DNA from: Gordonia asplenii
GTDB lineage: Bacteria > Actinomycetota > Actinomycetes > Mycobacteriales > Mycobacteriaceae
Assembly: GCF_012933505.1 (NCBI RefSeq)
Contig: NZ_JABBNB010000020.1
Location: 53,709-117,708, forward strand
Direction: 5' to 3'
Length of the DNA: 64,000 nt
Under the pieces are notes generated by a model. The model was not told the DNA's origin and did not search any database. It saw only the letters and a list, made by a program, of their open reading frames with translations. A program made the translations under genes and the position numbers. Of the stretch, positions 26,620 through 34,741 are shown in pieces; position 1 is the stretch's first letter; every line of letters begins with the position of its first letter.

Positions 26620-27519
26620 ATGACCACCCCGACTCTCACCCGACTGACCCCCACCGCCACGGCCGACGATGCCGTTGCCGTCATCATGCGCGACGGTGGA
26701 GTGATCATCGAAGGACTCTTCGACGACGCGACGATCGAAGGACTCAAGAACGACCTCAACCCTGTGCTCGACGGCCTGGACACCGGTCACGACGAGGTCT
26801 TCGCCGGTAGCAAGACCAAACGAGCGAGCGGCTTGTTCGCGCGTACCGAGCACATGGTCACCATCGCGATGAACCCCCTCTACCGTGCGATCGCGGACTC
26901 GATCCTCAACAAGCCGATCGACATCTTCTTCGGTGAGGACGCGGTGCCCAGCCCCGCGGGAAAGAACATCGGAGCGACGATGGCCATCAAGATCGGTCCC
27001 GGCCAAGGTGCGCAGCCTCTGCATCGTGACGATTCGGTGTGGCTGTGGCGCCACCCCGGTTACGGACGCGAAGCGCGAGTGCAGATCATGGTCGCGGTCA
27101 GCGACTTCACCGCGGAGAACGGCGGGACCCTGGTCATTCCGGGTTCGCATCTCTGGGACGACACACGTGCGCCGCGGCGCGACGAGGCGGTGCCGACCGA
27201 GATGAAGGCGGGTTCGGCGCTCATCTGGATCGGCTCGACGTATCACGGCGGTGGGCAGAACACGACTACCGATACCTACCGGTTCGGACTGTCGATGGGC
27301 TACGACCTCGCCTTCCTCCGGTCGGAGGAGAACGCCTTCCTCACCTACAACCTCGATGACATCCGCAAGCTGCCTAGTGAGCTGCAGCGTGAACTCGGTT
27401 GGTCGTCCGCGCACTACCTCGGCTGGGTCGAAGTCGGCGGACAGATGGCAGATCCGATGGATCTCCTTGCGCGCGAGGAGTATTCGTCGATCGACGCCGG
27501 ACTCCCCGCGTCCGTCTGA
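26620..27519 (+). CDS. Phytanoyl-CoA dioxygenase (PhyH) family protein, copy 2
   Basis: 299 residues from the ATG at 26620 (GAAAGG upstream). The Fe(II) triad fits His135-x-Asp137 (LHRDDS) and His209 (TYHGGGQN). GSHLWDD and a C-terminal LGW-EVGGQMADP stretch are shared with the PhyH protein at 20491, so the two are paralogues with the same active-site frame but different substrate-lining sequence. It opens the rightward operon with two porins, a nitronate monooxygenase and an acyl-CoA ligase. A 2-oxoglutarate-dependent hydroxylation is expected; the substrate is unknown. Confidence 0.9.
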   Translation: MTTPTLTRLTPTATADDAVAVIMRDGGVIIEGLFDDATIEGLKNDLNPVLDGLDTGHDEVFAGSKTKRASGLFARTEHMVTIAMNPLYRAIADSILNKPIDIFFGEDAVPSPAGKNIGATMAIKIGPGQGAQPLHRDDSVWLWRHPGYGREARVQIMVAVSDFTAENGGTLVIPGSHLWDDTRAPRRDEAVPTEMKAGSALIWIGSTYHGGGQNTTTDTYRFGLSMGYDLAFLRSEENAFLTYNLDDIRKLPSELQRELGWSSAHYLGWVEVGGQMADPMDLLAREEYSSIDAGLPASV

Positions 27520-27570
27520 CAGTCACTCACCACCCAACAAACTTTCAAATCAAACCCAGGAGACATCCAT

Positions 27571-28221
27571 ATGCCTATTAATTACGTTGTGCCGCTGAGG
27601 CGTTCGGCAATCCTCACAACCGTGGCCGCTGCTGCGATAGCCGGAGTCTGCTTCGTCGGCGCCGATGCGGGTGCGGGGGTGTTGCCGGATGGGTTTAAGC
27701 GGGTGGTTGGTGGTGATGGTCGGGTGGTGCAGATGTGGCGGATCGGTGAACGGGCGCAGCCGATCACGTCGGTGGCCAATAATGGTGCGGGTCGGGCGGC
27801 GACCATCTCCGGCAAGTATCGGGTGACCGTCAGCCGCGGCGGCGGGAATGTGCAGTTGGGGTATCTGGTGGGTTGTCAGGTCCAGTTGGGTGATCTGACC
27901 GCCGGGGCCACCGCGGTGCTTTCGGCGGTGCCGAGTGTGTCGGGGTCGATTTCGTTGCCGTTGGCGCCGGGTCAGGTCGTTGATGTGGCCAATGTGTTCA
28001 ACCAGGATTTCGCGACGCACACACTGTCGTTGGAGACCCAGCATCAGCAACTCGATGTCCAGGGCTGCGGCGGGTACGCCCAAGCGCGTAGTTATGTGCG
28101 GGTGATCGCCGCCGACGGCTACACCTCTGACGGGGTGGGCGGGTCGAAGGGCGGCACCGTCTCCGGCAGCGGCGCGATGGTGCAGGCCACCCTGTTCGGT
28201 GCCCCGTTCAGTCTCGGATGA
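27571..28221 (+). CDS. MspA-family outer-membrane porin, first of a pair
   Basis: 216 residues; AGGAG precedes the ATG. An N-terminal signal peptide (basic start, hydrophobic core TTVAAAAIAGVCFVGA) ends near residue 34. The mature part is rich in beta-strand and Gly. It carries two family landmarks: YLVGCQVQLGD in the middle and GCGGYAQARSYVRV near the end. MspA proteins form oligomeric pores in the mycolic-acid outer membrane and admit small hydrophilic solutes. Codon choice in the first 500 bases favours G- and T-ended codons, unlike the neighbouring genes. It lies 51 bases after the PhyH gene and 88 bases before a second porin gene. Confidence 0.85.
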   Translation: MPINYVVPLRRSAILTTVAAAAIAGVCFVGADAGAGVLPDGFKRVVGGDGRVVQMWRIGERAQPITSVANNGAGRAATISGKYRVTVSRGGGNVQLGYLVGCQVQLGDLTAGATAVLSAVPSVSGSISLPLAPGQVVDVANVFNQDFATHTLSLETQHQQLDVQGCGGYAQARSYVRVIAADGYTSDGVGGSKGGTVSGSGAMVQATLFGAPFSLG

Positions 28222-28308
28222 GCTTCACCACCAGCCATGCCACAACCTCAATCCACAACACCTCTGTCCGCCCGTTTGATCTTGCCTCGACGTGTCCCGA
28301 AGGAACCG

Positions 28309-28968
28309 ATGATGACCCGCTACTCCCTGGCCCGTTCTGCCCGCCTGTTCGGTACGGCGGTGACGGTGTTCGCCGCACTGGCGTTGACTACCCCGCATGC
28401 TCAGGCGGCGCCGCTGCCGGGTGGGTATGCCGCGCGCACTCTCGATGATGGGACCCGGGTCACGGTCCGGTTGGTGGGGGAGAAAGTGGGGTTGCAGGGC
28501 GCGAGTGTGGCGGCGACCCCGACGACGCGGGAGGGGTGGCTCAGCGGCACCGTCGAGGTGAGCGTGAACGGGAAGGCGGTCAACTACACGGCTGTCTCAC
28601 CGGGCTACGACGTGGGATGTCAGGTGAATTTCTCCGGTGGTGGGGCCAGCGGCGGCGCCGGTGGGGATACCCAGGGGGCCAGTAACAATGTGAACGCCGG
28701 CGCGGTGGTGACCCTCGGCCCAGGGAAAGCGGCCTGGGTTCCGGTGATCGCCACCACCTCGGGGGACACGACGGCCTACAAGTACTACACCGTCAACTCG
28801 TACACGTTCACCGGGCCGTCGGGCAGTGTCACCTACAGTCAGCAACCGTTCCGGATCAACGGGTGCGCCGGCTACGCCGCCGCCCGCGCCCGCATCATCG
28901 TCGAAGTCTCCACCCCCTCCGTCCGCACCTGGATCACCCTCATCGGCCAACAATTCACCCTCGGATGA
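28309..28968 (+). CDS. MspA-family outer-membrane porin, second of a pair
   Basis: About 219 residues from tandem ATGs at 28309/28312, with AAGGA upstream. A signal peptide ends at HAQA-AP. The mature protein shows YDVGCQVNFSGG, a Gly/Ser-rich loop and NGCAGYAAARARIIVEV, the same two landmarks as the preceding porin, with overall divergence. Adjacent non-identical MspA genes are known to form mixed channels in Nocardia (NfpA/NfpB), and the same is plausible here. Placement inside a catabolic operon suggests the pore serves uptake of that operon's substrate. Confidence 0.85.
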   Translation: MMTRYSLARSARLFGTAVTVFAALALTTPHAQAAPLPGGYAARTLDDGTRVTVRLVGEKVGLQGASVAATPTTREGWLSGTVEVSVNGKAVNYTAVSPGYDVGCQVNFSGGGASGGAGGDTQGASNNVNAGAVVTLGPGKAAWVPVIATTSGDTTAYKYYTVNSYTFTGPSGSVTYSQQPFRINGCAGYAAARARIIVEVSTPSVRTWITLIGQQFTLG

Positions 28969-29011
28969 CCTCGTCCGGCGACCTCACTTATTCCACGCAC
29001 ACATATTCGAT

Positions 29012-29026
29012 GAATTGAGTCAATTC
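29012..29026. promoter_or_regulatory. Palindrome abutting the nitronate monooxygenase start
   Basis: GAATTGAGTCAATTC, a 7-base inverted repeat around a single central G, ends one base before the ATG at 29027 where a ribosome site is expected. It could be an operator or an mRNA hairpin that limits initiation; no good ribosome site is visible otherwise. Confidence 0.45.
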
Positions 29027-30025
29027 ATGTTCAGTACCCGCTTCACCGAGACATTCGGGATCGATCATCCGCTTGTCTGTGGTGGCATGACCGCTGTCGG
29101 GACCGCCGATCTCGTTGGCGCAGTTGCCAACGCCGGTGCGCTGGGATTTCTCACCGCGCTGACCCAGCCGACGCCAGAAGCGCTCGCAGCCGAGATCGTG
29201 CGTTGCCGCGACATCACCGATCAGCCGTTCGGCGTTAATCTGACGATCCTGCCCACCATCACTCCGGTGCCCTACGACGAGTACCGCGACGTCATCATCG
29301 ACATGGGCATCACGATCGTCGAAACGGCCGGCGGAAACCCGGCGCCGCACCTGCCACGCTTCCACGCCGCCGGCGTGAAAGTGATTCACAAAGCGGTCAG
29401 CGTGCGCCATGCCCGCAAGGCCGAGCAGTTGGGCGTCGACGCCGTGAGCATCGACGGTTTCGAGTGCGCGGGGCACCCCGGCGGCGACGACATTCCGGGA
29501 CTCGTCCTGATTCCGGCAGCGGCGAAGGTGCTCGATGTTCCGGTGATCGCGAGCGGTGGAATCGCCACCGGGGCGGGCCTGGTCGCCGCGCTCGCACTCG
29601 GAGCGGATGCGGTGAACATGGGGACGCGCTTCATGGCGACTACCGAGGCACCCATCCATGAGAACGTCAAACGCCAGATCGTCGCCAATTCGGAACTCGA
29701 CACCCAGATCGTGTTCCGTGAGTTCGGCAACACCGCGCGAGTCGCGCGCAATACGGTCTCCGTGGAGATCGCACAGATCTCCGGGCACGAGGGCGCGACT
29801 TTCGACGACGTCGCGCACCTCGCGAGCGGCGCTCGCGCCCGAGCGAACGTCTACGGCGAGGGCGACGTCGAGGGAGGAATGTGGTGGGCGAGTCAGGCCC
29901 AAGGGCTGATCGACGACGTCGCCGACTGCGCCACCGTCGTCCACGACATCATCGCTGAAGCCCAAAGCATTGTCGCAGAACGACTTCCCGGATTTCTCGC
30001 CCCCCAACCAGCGACCACGGCATGA
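29027..30025 (+). CDS. Nitronate monooxygenase family protein
   Basis: 332 residues. The TIM-barrel FMN enzyme family is recognised from GGMTAVGTADLVGAVANAG at the N-terminus, VSIDGFECAGHPGGDD carrying the active-site His, and IASGGIATGAGL followed by MGTRFMAT for phosphate binding. Members oxidise alkyl nitronates such as propionate-3-nitronate to the carbonyl with release of nitrite; related proteins reduce enoyl-thioesters. The ATG at 29027 lacks a clear ribosome site and is preceded by a palindrome. It lies between the porins and the acyl-CoA ligase in the rightward operon. Confidence 0.85.
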   Translation: MFSTRFTETFGIDHPLVCGGMTAVGTADLVGAVANAGALGFLTALTQPTPEALAAEIVRCRDITDQPFGVNLTILPTITPVPYDEYRDVIIDMGITIVETAGGNPAPHLPRFHAAGVKVIHKAVSVRHARKAEQLGVDAVSIDGFECAGHPGGDDIPGLVLIPAAAKVLDVPVIASGGIATGAGLVAALALGADAVNMGTRFMATTEAPIHENVKRQIVANSELDTQIVFREFGNTARVARNTVSVEIAQISGHEGATFDDVAHLASGARARANVYGEGDVEGGMWWASQAQGLIDDVADCATVVHDIIAEAQSIVAERLPGFLAPQPATTA

Positions 30026-30062
30026 GGACGCCGGCAAGCCTCACCGATTCAGGAGCAACCCG

Positions 30063-31685
30063 ATGTTGAGCACGATGCAAGACTCCCAGTTGTCAATTGC
30101 CCAGTTGCTGCGCTACGGCAGCACTTTTCACGCTGATCAAGAGGTGGTGACCTGGACTGAGTCCGGCGCCCGGCGCCGCAGCTATGCCGAGGTCGGTCGC
30201 CGGTGCGCTGCCCTCGCGCATGCACTCCGCACACTGGGTGTGACCGGCGACCAGCGCGTCGCGACGTTCATGTGGAACAACGCCGAACACCTCGAGGCGT
30301 ATCTGGCGGTTCCGTCGATGGGCGCGGTAGTGCATCCCCTCAACATCCGACTATTTCCCGATCAACTCGTCCACATCGCGAACCACGCCGAAGATCATGT
30401 CGTCATCGTCGACCAGAGCCTCCTGTCGCTGCTGGTGCCGCAGCTGCCGCACCTGAGGTCGGTCAAACACCTGGTGATCACCGGACCGAACGTCGACGAT
30501 GTCGACGTTCCCGCCGGTATCGAGGTCCACTCGTACGAAGATCTGCTCGCGTCGTCGCCGACCGAGTTCGACTGGCCGGAGATCGACGAACGCGCGGCTG
30601 CCGCGATGTGCTATACGTCGGGCACCACCGGCGACCCCAAGGGTGTCGCCTACTCGCACCGCTCGATCTACCTGCACTCGATGACCGTGTGTACCACCGC
30701 CGGTCCCGCGCTCAAGCAGGGCGATCGGGCGTTGGCGGTCGTACCGCAATTCCACGTCATGGCGTGGGGGCTTCCGTACGCAGCCTTCATGACCGGTGCC
30801 TCGCTGATCATGCCGGACCGGTTTCTGCAGCCCGAACCACTCGCCGAACTGATCGCAGCCGAACGGCCGACCTTCGCGGCCGCGGTGCCGACGGTCTGGC
30901 TGGGGCTCCATCGTCACCTGCAGCGCCACCCGCAAGACGTGTCACACATCGACGAGGTGATTGTCGGTGGGTCCGCGGTTCCGGCGTCGCTGATGCATAC
31001 CTTCGCCGACGATCACGGCATCGGAATGCTGCAGCTCTGGGGGATGACCGAGACCTCGCCGCTCGGATCGGTGGCGAGGCCGCCGGCCGACGCCGAAGGC
31101 GAGGAGCGCTGGCGCTACCGCTACACGCAGGGGCGATTCGCTCCTCTTGTTGAGGCACGGCTCATCGGGCCCGACGGCGCCGTGGTACCGAATGACGGCG
31201 AGAGCATCGGCGAACTGGAGGTCCGGGGACCGTGGGTGACCGGCGAATACTACGGCGTCGATGCGCCGGAGAAGTTCCACGACGGCTGGCTGCGCACCGG
31301 AGACGTCGGCTCCATCAGCCGCGACGGCTTTCTCACGCTCACCGACCGTGCGAAGGATGTCATCAAGTCGGGTGGTGAGTGGATCTCGTCGGTCGATCTG
31401 GAGAACGCCGTCATGGCGCATCCCGCAGTCATCGAGGCGGCGGTGATCGGCGTCCCCGACCCGAAATGGGACGAACGACCGCTGGTTGCCGTCGTGCTGG
31501 ATGAGAACGCCGACGTCAGCGTCGCGACCCTGCACACCTTTCTCACCGACCGGGTGGCGAAGTGGCAGCTGCCGGAGAATTGGGCCATCGTCGACGACGT
31601 TCCCAAGACGAGTGTCGGAAAATTCGACAAGAAAAGGCTGCGCTCGCAATTTCACGACGGCGACTTGACGGTGACCAGGATCTGA
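30063..31685 (+). CDS. Long-chain or medium-chain acyl-CoA ligase (FadD-like)
   Basis: 540 residues from the ATG at 30063 with AGGAG eight bases upstream; a longer reading overlaps the previous gene and is not needed. Adenylation motifs in order: YTSGTTGDPKGV, LWGMTETSP, GWLRTGDVG, DRAKDVIKSGGEWIS and PKTSVGKFDKK. The 'GGEWIS' form is typical for fatty-acid and DmdB-type ligases. It forms an acyl-CoA from a carboxylate with ATP. It is the last gene of the rightward operon, followed by a strong hairpin. The acid may derive from the PhyH and nitronate monooxygenase steps. Confidence 0.9.
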   Translation: MLSTMQDSQLSIAQLLRYGSTFHADQEVVTWTESGARRRSYAEVGRRCAALAHALRTLGVTGDQRVATFMWNNAEHLEAYLAVPSMGAVVHPLNIRLFPDQLVHIANHAEDHVVIVDQSLLSLLVPQLPHLRSVKHLVITGPNVDDVDVPAGIEVHSYEDLLASSPTEFDWPEIDERAAAAMCYTSGTTGDPKGVAYSHRSIYLHSMTVCTTAGPALKQGDRALAVVPQFHVMAWGLPYAAFMTGASLIMPDRFLQPEPLAELIAAERPTFAAAVPTVWLGLHRHLQRHPQDVSHIDEVIVGGSAVPASLMHTFADDHGIGMLQLWGMTETSPLGSVARPPADAEGEERWRYRYTQGRFAPLVEARLIGPDGAVVPNDGESIGELEVRGPWVTGEYYGVDAPEKFHDGWLRTGDVGSISRDGFLTLTDRAKDVIKSGGEWISSVDLENAVMAHPAVIEAAVIGVPDPKWDERPLVAVVLDENADVSVATLHTFLTDRVAKWQLPENWAIVDDVPKTSVGKFDKKRLRSQFHDGDLTVTRI

Positions 31686-31692
31686 TAGTCGG

Positions 31693-31776
31693 CAATTCGG
31701 ATTGCCCTACAGATAAACGGGTGGCGCAACAATAATTGTTGCGCCACCCATTTTGTCTGTAAGGTAATTTGGATTG
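31693..31776 (+). terminator. Long hairpin after the rightward operon
   Basis: A perfect 15-base inverted repeat (31719-31733 and 31735-31749) around one central base lies inside a longer imperfect repeat whose arms are about 41 bases each (31693-31733 and 31735-31776, about six mismatches). T-rich bases follow the inner stem. It begins just after the ligase stop and would end transcription. The length of the outer arms is more than a terminator needs. Confidence 0.7.
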
Positions 31777-32277
31777 TCTGCACGTGCGGCGGACTGAAAT
31801 TGCGTTCAAATCGCCAACGGGTCAGCGGCGGCCGATCTCGCTTATCCCGGACCGGGACACATTGTGATCTGAAGGTGAACTCGCATCCCCCTCGCCGGCA
31901 TCGAAGGGCAGTCTGCCCTCCGACACCCGTCGCGGGGATGCGTATGCACACCTCAACCCACCTCAGTCACCACCGAAAAGTCCTCGCACCCACTGGTAGT
32001 ACGGTGTCGCATTTAAAGAGTTGTATGACGTTGCGTTTCTCTGCTGGTTGAGCGAGCGGAGCGAGTCGAAACCCCGCCGGCCGGACGATAACGAAACCCA
32101 CAGCGTCACAGTGGTTTCGACTCGGCTTCGCCTAGCTCAACCAGCAGGACACGGCGAAGCAGGGTGCGCGCAAGATATCAATACCATTAGGCACGACACA
32201 CCACTAGTAACCGTACGGCCCGACAGTCCCACCTGAGCCGACGGCCGCAACCCTGGCGCTGGAGCGTCTCCTATACG
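31777..32277. repeat. Gene-free stretch with an inverted pair of family A repeats
   Basis: No gene is supported here. Two short family A copies face each other: 32045-32073 (TGGTTGAGCG ... TCGAAACC) and 32112-32143 (TGGTTTCGAC ... CTCAACCA), with 38 bases between. Together they could form a hairpin of about 30 base pairs. The remainder, including the A/T-richer part around 32010, gave nothing I can name. Confidence 0.65.
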
Positions 32278-34074
32278 CTACGTATGCCCCACCGACCCGC
32301 CGATCTCGACGATCAATCTCTGTAGCTCATCTACGTGATCCTGATATACGCCCCGCGGCGTCGTCGCGTGCTCGACGCACAGCTTCGCGGCAGCCGCGGT
32401 GGCGATCGCGTGCTGGCCGCCGTTGCCCATGAACTTCGTCACCGACCCGGCGACATGAGTCACGCTGATGTGTTTGCCAGCCATCATCAGATTGTCGACG
32501 TCTGCCGAGTACAGGCAACGGAACGGCACTTCGAACGGGGTGTCGTCGCGGGTGTCCCACTTCCAATCACGCAGCCGGAAATCGTATTTGTCGTGGCCGC
32601 CGTAATGCAGACAGAATGCCCCCGAGTTCCACGCCGCGGTGTCAGCGAAGTCAGCGTGTTCGCGGATGTCGTTCTCGGTGAGGATGTAGTCGCCGCGGTA
32701 TCGCCGGAATTCGCCTTGCGCGGGAACATGGGCAACCCAATCAAGAGTCAAATGCGCATAATTCTTCGGCTCCAGGGTTTTGACGTTGGAGAAGGTCCCG
32801 TAAATCGCACACAGCAAGTGATCGCGAATGTGTTCGGTGTCGGTATACGGATCGAGATGTTGGCCGTACTCCCAGAAGTGACTCAGCGGACTCAGCATTC
32901 TGCGTCGCGTTGCCGGGTCCGGAGTCCGTGCGTGACCGGCAACCGGGCCGGCGCCATTGTCGACGCCGGGGCGCTGCAGTTGGCCACCGAGATCGGCGTA
33001 ATCCCGAGCGACGTCGACGGCCCACGGCACCGGCGGAAATCCGGTCGGTTGGTCGGCCTCACGTGTCCGGAAGAACACCGTGTTTCCGTGATGCGACTCG
33101 ATGCGCTCGGTCGGTGCGAGCGACTCGTCGAACTCGTCGCGACTCTCCTGTCCGAACATCGTTCGCGCTCCGGCGAGCAGTCCGAGGATCGCCGTGCCCG
33201 AACAGTCGATGAACACCGACCCCCGCAATCGACTCTCCCGTCCGCTTCGGGCGTCTCGCGCGTCGACCGACGTGATCGCATCGCCGGTGCGTACTACGTC
33301 GTAGACCTGGTGTTCGAGGAACACGCTGACCGTGGGTTCGGCGTCGAGCAGCGCGAACGCGACGAGGTCGCCGTCGTCGGTGCGCGCCGACAGTTCCTTG
33401 ATCAGCGCCCCGGTCTCGCCACGCGGGGTGATACCGATTTCGACGCTGGCATTTCCGCCGAGCACCGGGCGATTTTGGACCAGCGCGACGGTCAGGCCGA
33501 GCCGTCCGGCAGCCAGAGCCGCCGCGCATCCGGTGACGCCGCCCCCGACGACGACGACGTCGAAGGTACCGCCGTCGACGGGCTCGTCGGGCAGTCCGCG
33601 TAACCGACGACGCCACGCCCGCGCCTGCGGGCCCGCACCGTTGGGCGGTTCCGCGTCGCCGGTGCTCAGGTAGACGGCGTCGCATCGGCCGTCGAAGCCG
33701 GTCAGATCTGTCAGCGCGATCTGAGTGGGGCCGCCGGCCAGCTCGATTCGTCCGGCATCCTGCCACGACCAGTCCTGTCCGTTCGCGCCGAACTCCACCG
33801 GCAGCGGTTCGCCGCCGATGGTGACGCGGAACCGCCCGGGATGGTGCGACGGCACCCAGTCTTTCGAGCGAACCCAGACGCGGTAGGAGCCCGGGTCGAC
33901 GTCGATCGTGGTCACGGCGTCGGCGACGGGCAGGCCCAGACCGTGCGCCAGCAGGTAGGGCGACCCCATCTGTGTCTCGAACTGGGAGTCGAGGAGCCAG
34001 CCGCCGTAGTCGTCGAACTCCTCGGCTTCGATGAGGATGTCAGTCGTCGGCGCGTGGGGGAGTGGGTCCGGCAT
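32278..34074 (-). CDS. FAD-dependent oxidoreductase with an N-terminal carbohydrate-binding-like domain
   Basis: 598 residues. Residues 1-150 form a beta-rich module of the golvesin/CBM-like type (ILIEAEEFDDYGGW, later SYRVWVRSKDW and GRFRVTIGG). A Rossmann FAD motif VVVGGGVTGCAAAL follows at about residue 172. The rest matches the FAD_oxidored family: RPVLGGNASVE, FIDCSGTAILG and, near the C-terminus, MMAGKHISVTH and GNGGQHAIATA. Proteins with this pair of domains are usually linked to carbohydrate or secondary-metabolite use and oxidise unknown substrates. No signal peptide is seen. It stands alone, facing the rightward operon's end. Confidence 0.82.
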   Translation of the reverse strand: MPDPLPHAPTTDILIEAEEFDDYGGWLLDSQFETQMGSPYLLAHGLGLPVADAVTTIDVDPGSYRVWVRSKDWVPSHHPGRFRVTIGGEPLPVEFGANGQDWSWQDAGRIELAGGPTQIALTDLTGFDGRCDAVYLSTGDAEPPNGAGPQARAWRRRLRGLPDEPVDGGTFDVVVVGGGVTGCAAALAAGRLGLTVALVQNRPVLGGNASVEIGITPRGETGALIKELSARTDDGDLVAFALLDAEPTVSVFLEHQVYDVVRTGDAITSVDARDARSGRESRLRGSVFIDCSGTAILGLLAGARTMFGQESRDEFDESLAPTERIESHHGNTVFFRTREADQPTGFPPVPWAVDVARDYADLGGQLQRPGVDNGAGPVAGHARTPDPATRRRMLSPLSHFWEYGQHLDPYTDTEHIRDHLLCAIYGTFSNVKTLEPKNYAHLTLDWVAHVPAQGEFRRYRGDYILTENDIREHADFADTAAWNSGAFCLHYGGHDKYDFRLRDWKWDTRDDTPFEVPFRCLYSADVDNLMMAGKHISVTHVAGSVTKFMGNGGQHAIATAAAAKLCVEHATTPRGVYQDHVDELQRLIVEIGGSVGHT

Positions 34075-34133
34075 GGGAAGCCTCTTTCGTGAACATCAAG
34101 GCTTCTCGCCCTGTCACCACTGAGGATACCCGG

Positions 34134-34634
34134 CTAGCTTTCAATTTGACAGTCAGATGACCGGTTCGATGTGCCGACGGCCGTCGGTCCCGCGTTGGTC
34201 ACCGTGTCGCGATGATCGAGTGCCACCCCGGGATGTGCCGGGCAGGCGACGACTGCGGCGACCTGTTCGCCGCAGTCGCGGTGCCGCACCTGCCACGACC
34301 CGCCGCCTACGGGCGCCCGATGCTTGTCGCCCCAGTTGAGCAATGCGATCAGGACGGGAAACAAGTCCAGACCCGCGGCCGTCAGTCGGTACTCGCGCCG
34401 CGTGCGCATGCCGGGTTCCCGATACTGGATCGATTCGACCAGCCCCGCGTCCTGTAGCTCACGCAGTCGCCGCGACAGCACGGCCTCGCTGATCCCGACA
34501 TGCTGTTGCATCTCGTCGAATCGATGCACCCCGTTGAACATCTCGCGGATCACCAACATCGACCACTTCGCGCCGACGACGTCGAGCGCGGCTTGAACCG
34601 AGCAGTTCTCGGTACTCACATCCAGCCATCGCAT
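34134..34634 (-). CDS. HxlR-family transcriptional regulator
   Basis: 166 residues from the ATG at 34634. The HxlR winged-helix pattern is clear: NCSVQAALDVVGAKWSMLVIREM, then RFDEMQQHVGISEAVLSRRLREL and a wing EYRLTAAGLDLFPVL. The N-terminal Cys is common in this family, where it can sense oxidation or electrophiles. The gene lies 59 bases upstream of the FAD oxidoreductase on the same strand and is divergent from the secreted lipase gene, so either could be its target. Confidence 0.88.
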   Translation of the reverse strand: MRWLDVSTENCSVQAALDVVGAKWSMLVIREMFNGVHRFDEMQQHVGISEAVLSRRLRELQDAGLVESIQYREPGMRTRREYRLTAAGLDLFPVLIALLNWGDKHRAPVGGGSWQVRHRDCGEQVAAVVACPAHPGVALDHRDTVTNAGPTAVGTSNRSSDCQIES

Positions 34635-34686
34635 GCCGTTCAGCGTAGGCCGCCGGCGCTGAGACGATTCAGCTGATTCGTCCCCG

Positions 34687-34706
34687 TACCAAGCAACCGC
34701 TTGGTA
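34687..34706. promoter_or_regulatory. Operator candidate upstream of the secreted lipase
   Basis: Perfect inverted repeat TACCAAGC-AACC-GCTTGGTA, 36 bases before the lipase start and 52 bases before the HxlR start. TACCAAGC...GCTTGGTA-type dyads are common TetR-type sites in actinobacteria. The HxlR regulator next door is another candidate. Confidence 0.55.
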
Positions 34707-34741
34707 GGCTCGCTGGGTCAACGGCAAACAGGGGAGTGACC

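Noticed and set aside
10575..31685. Isonitrile lipopeptide or other natural-product cluster (ligase, dioxygenases)
   Set aside because: No carrier protein, non-ribosomal synthetase or FcoT-like thioesterase is present; the gene set fits breakdown better.
31652..32051. Short open frames on both strands after the ligase gene
   Set aside because: They overlap the hairpin and repeat region, lack ribosome sites and resemble no protein family.
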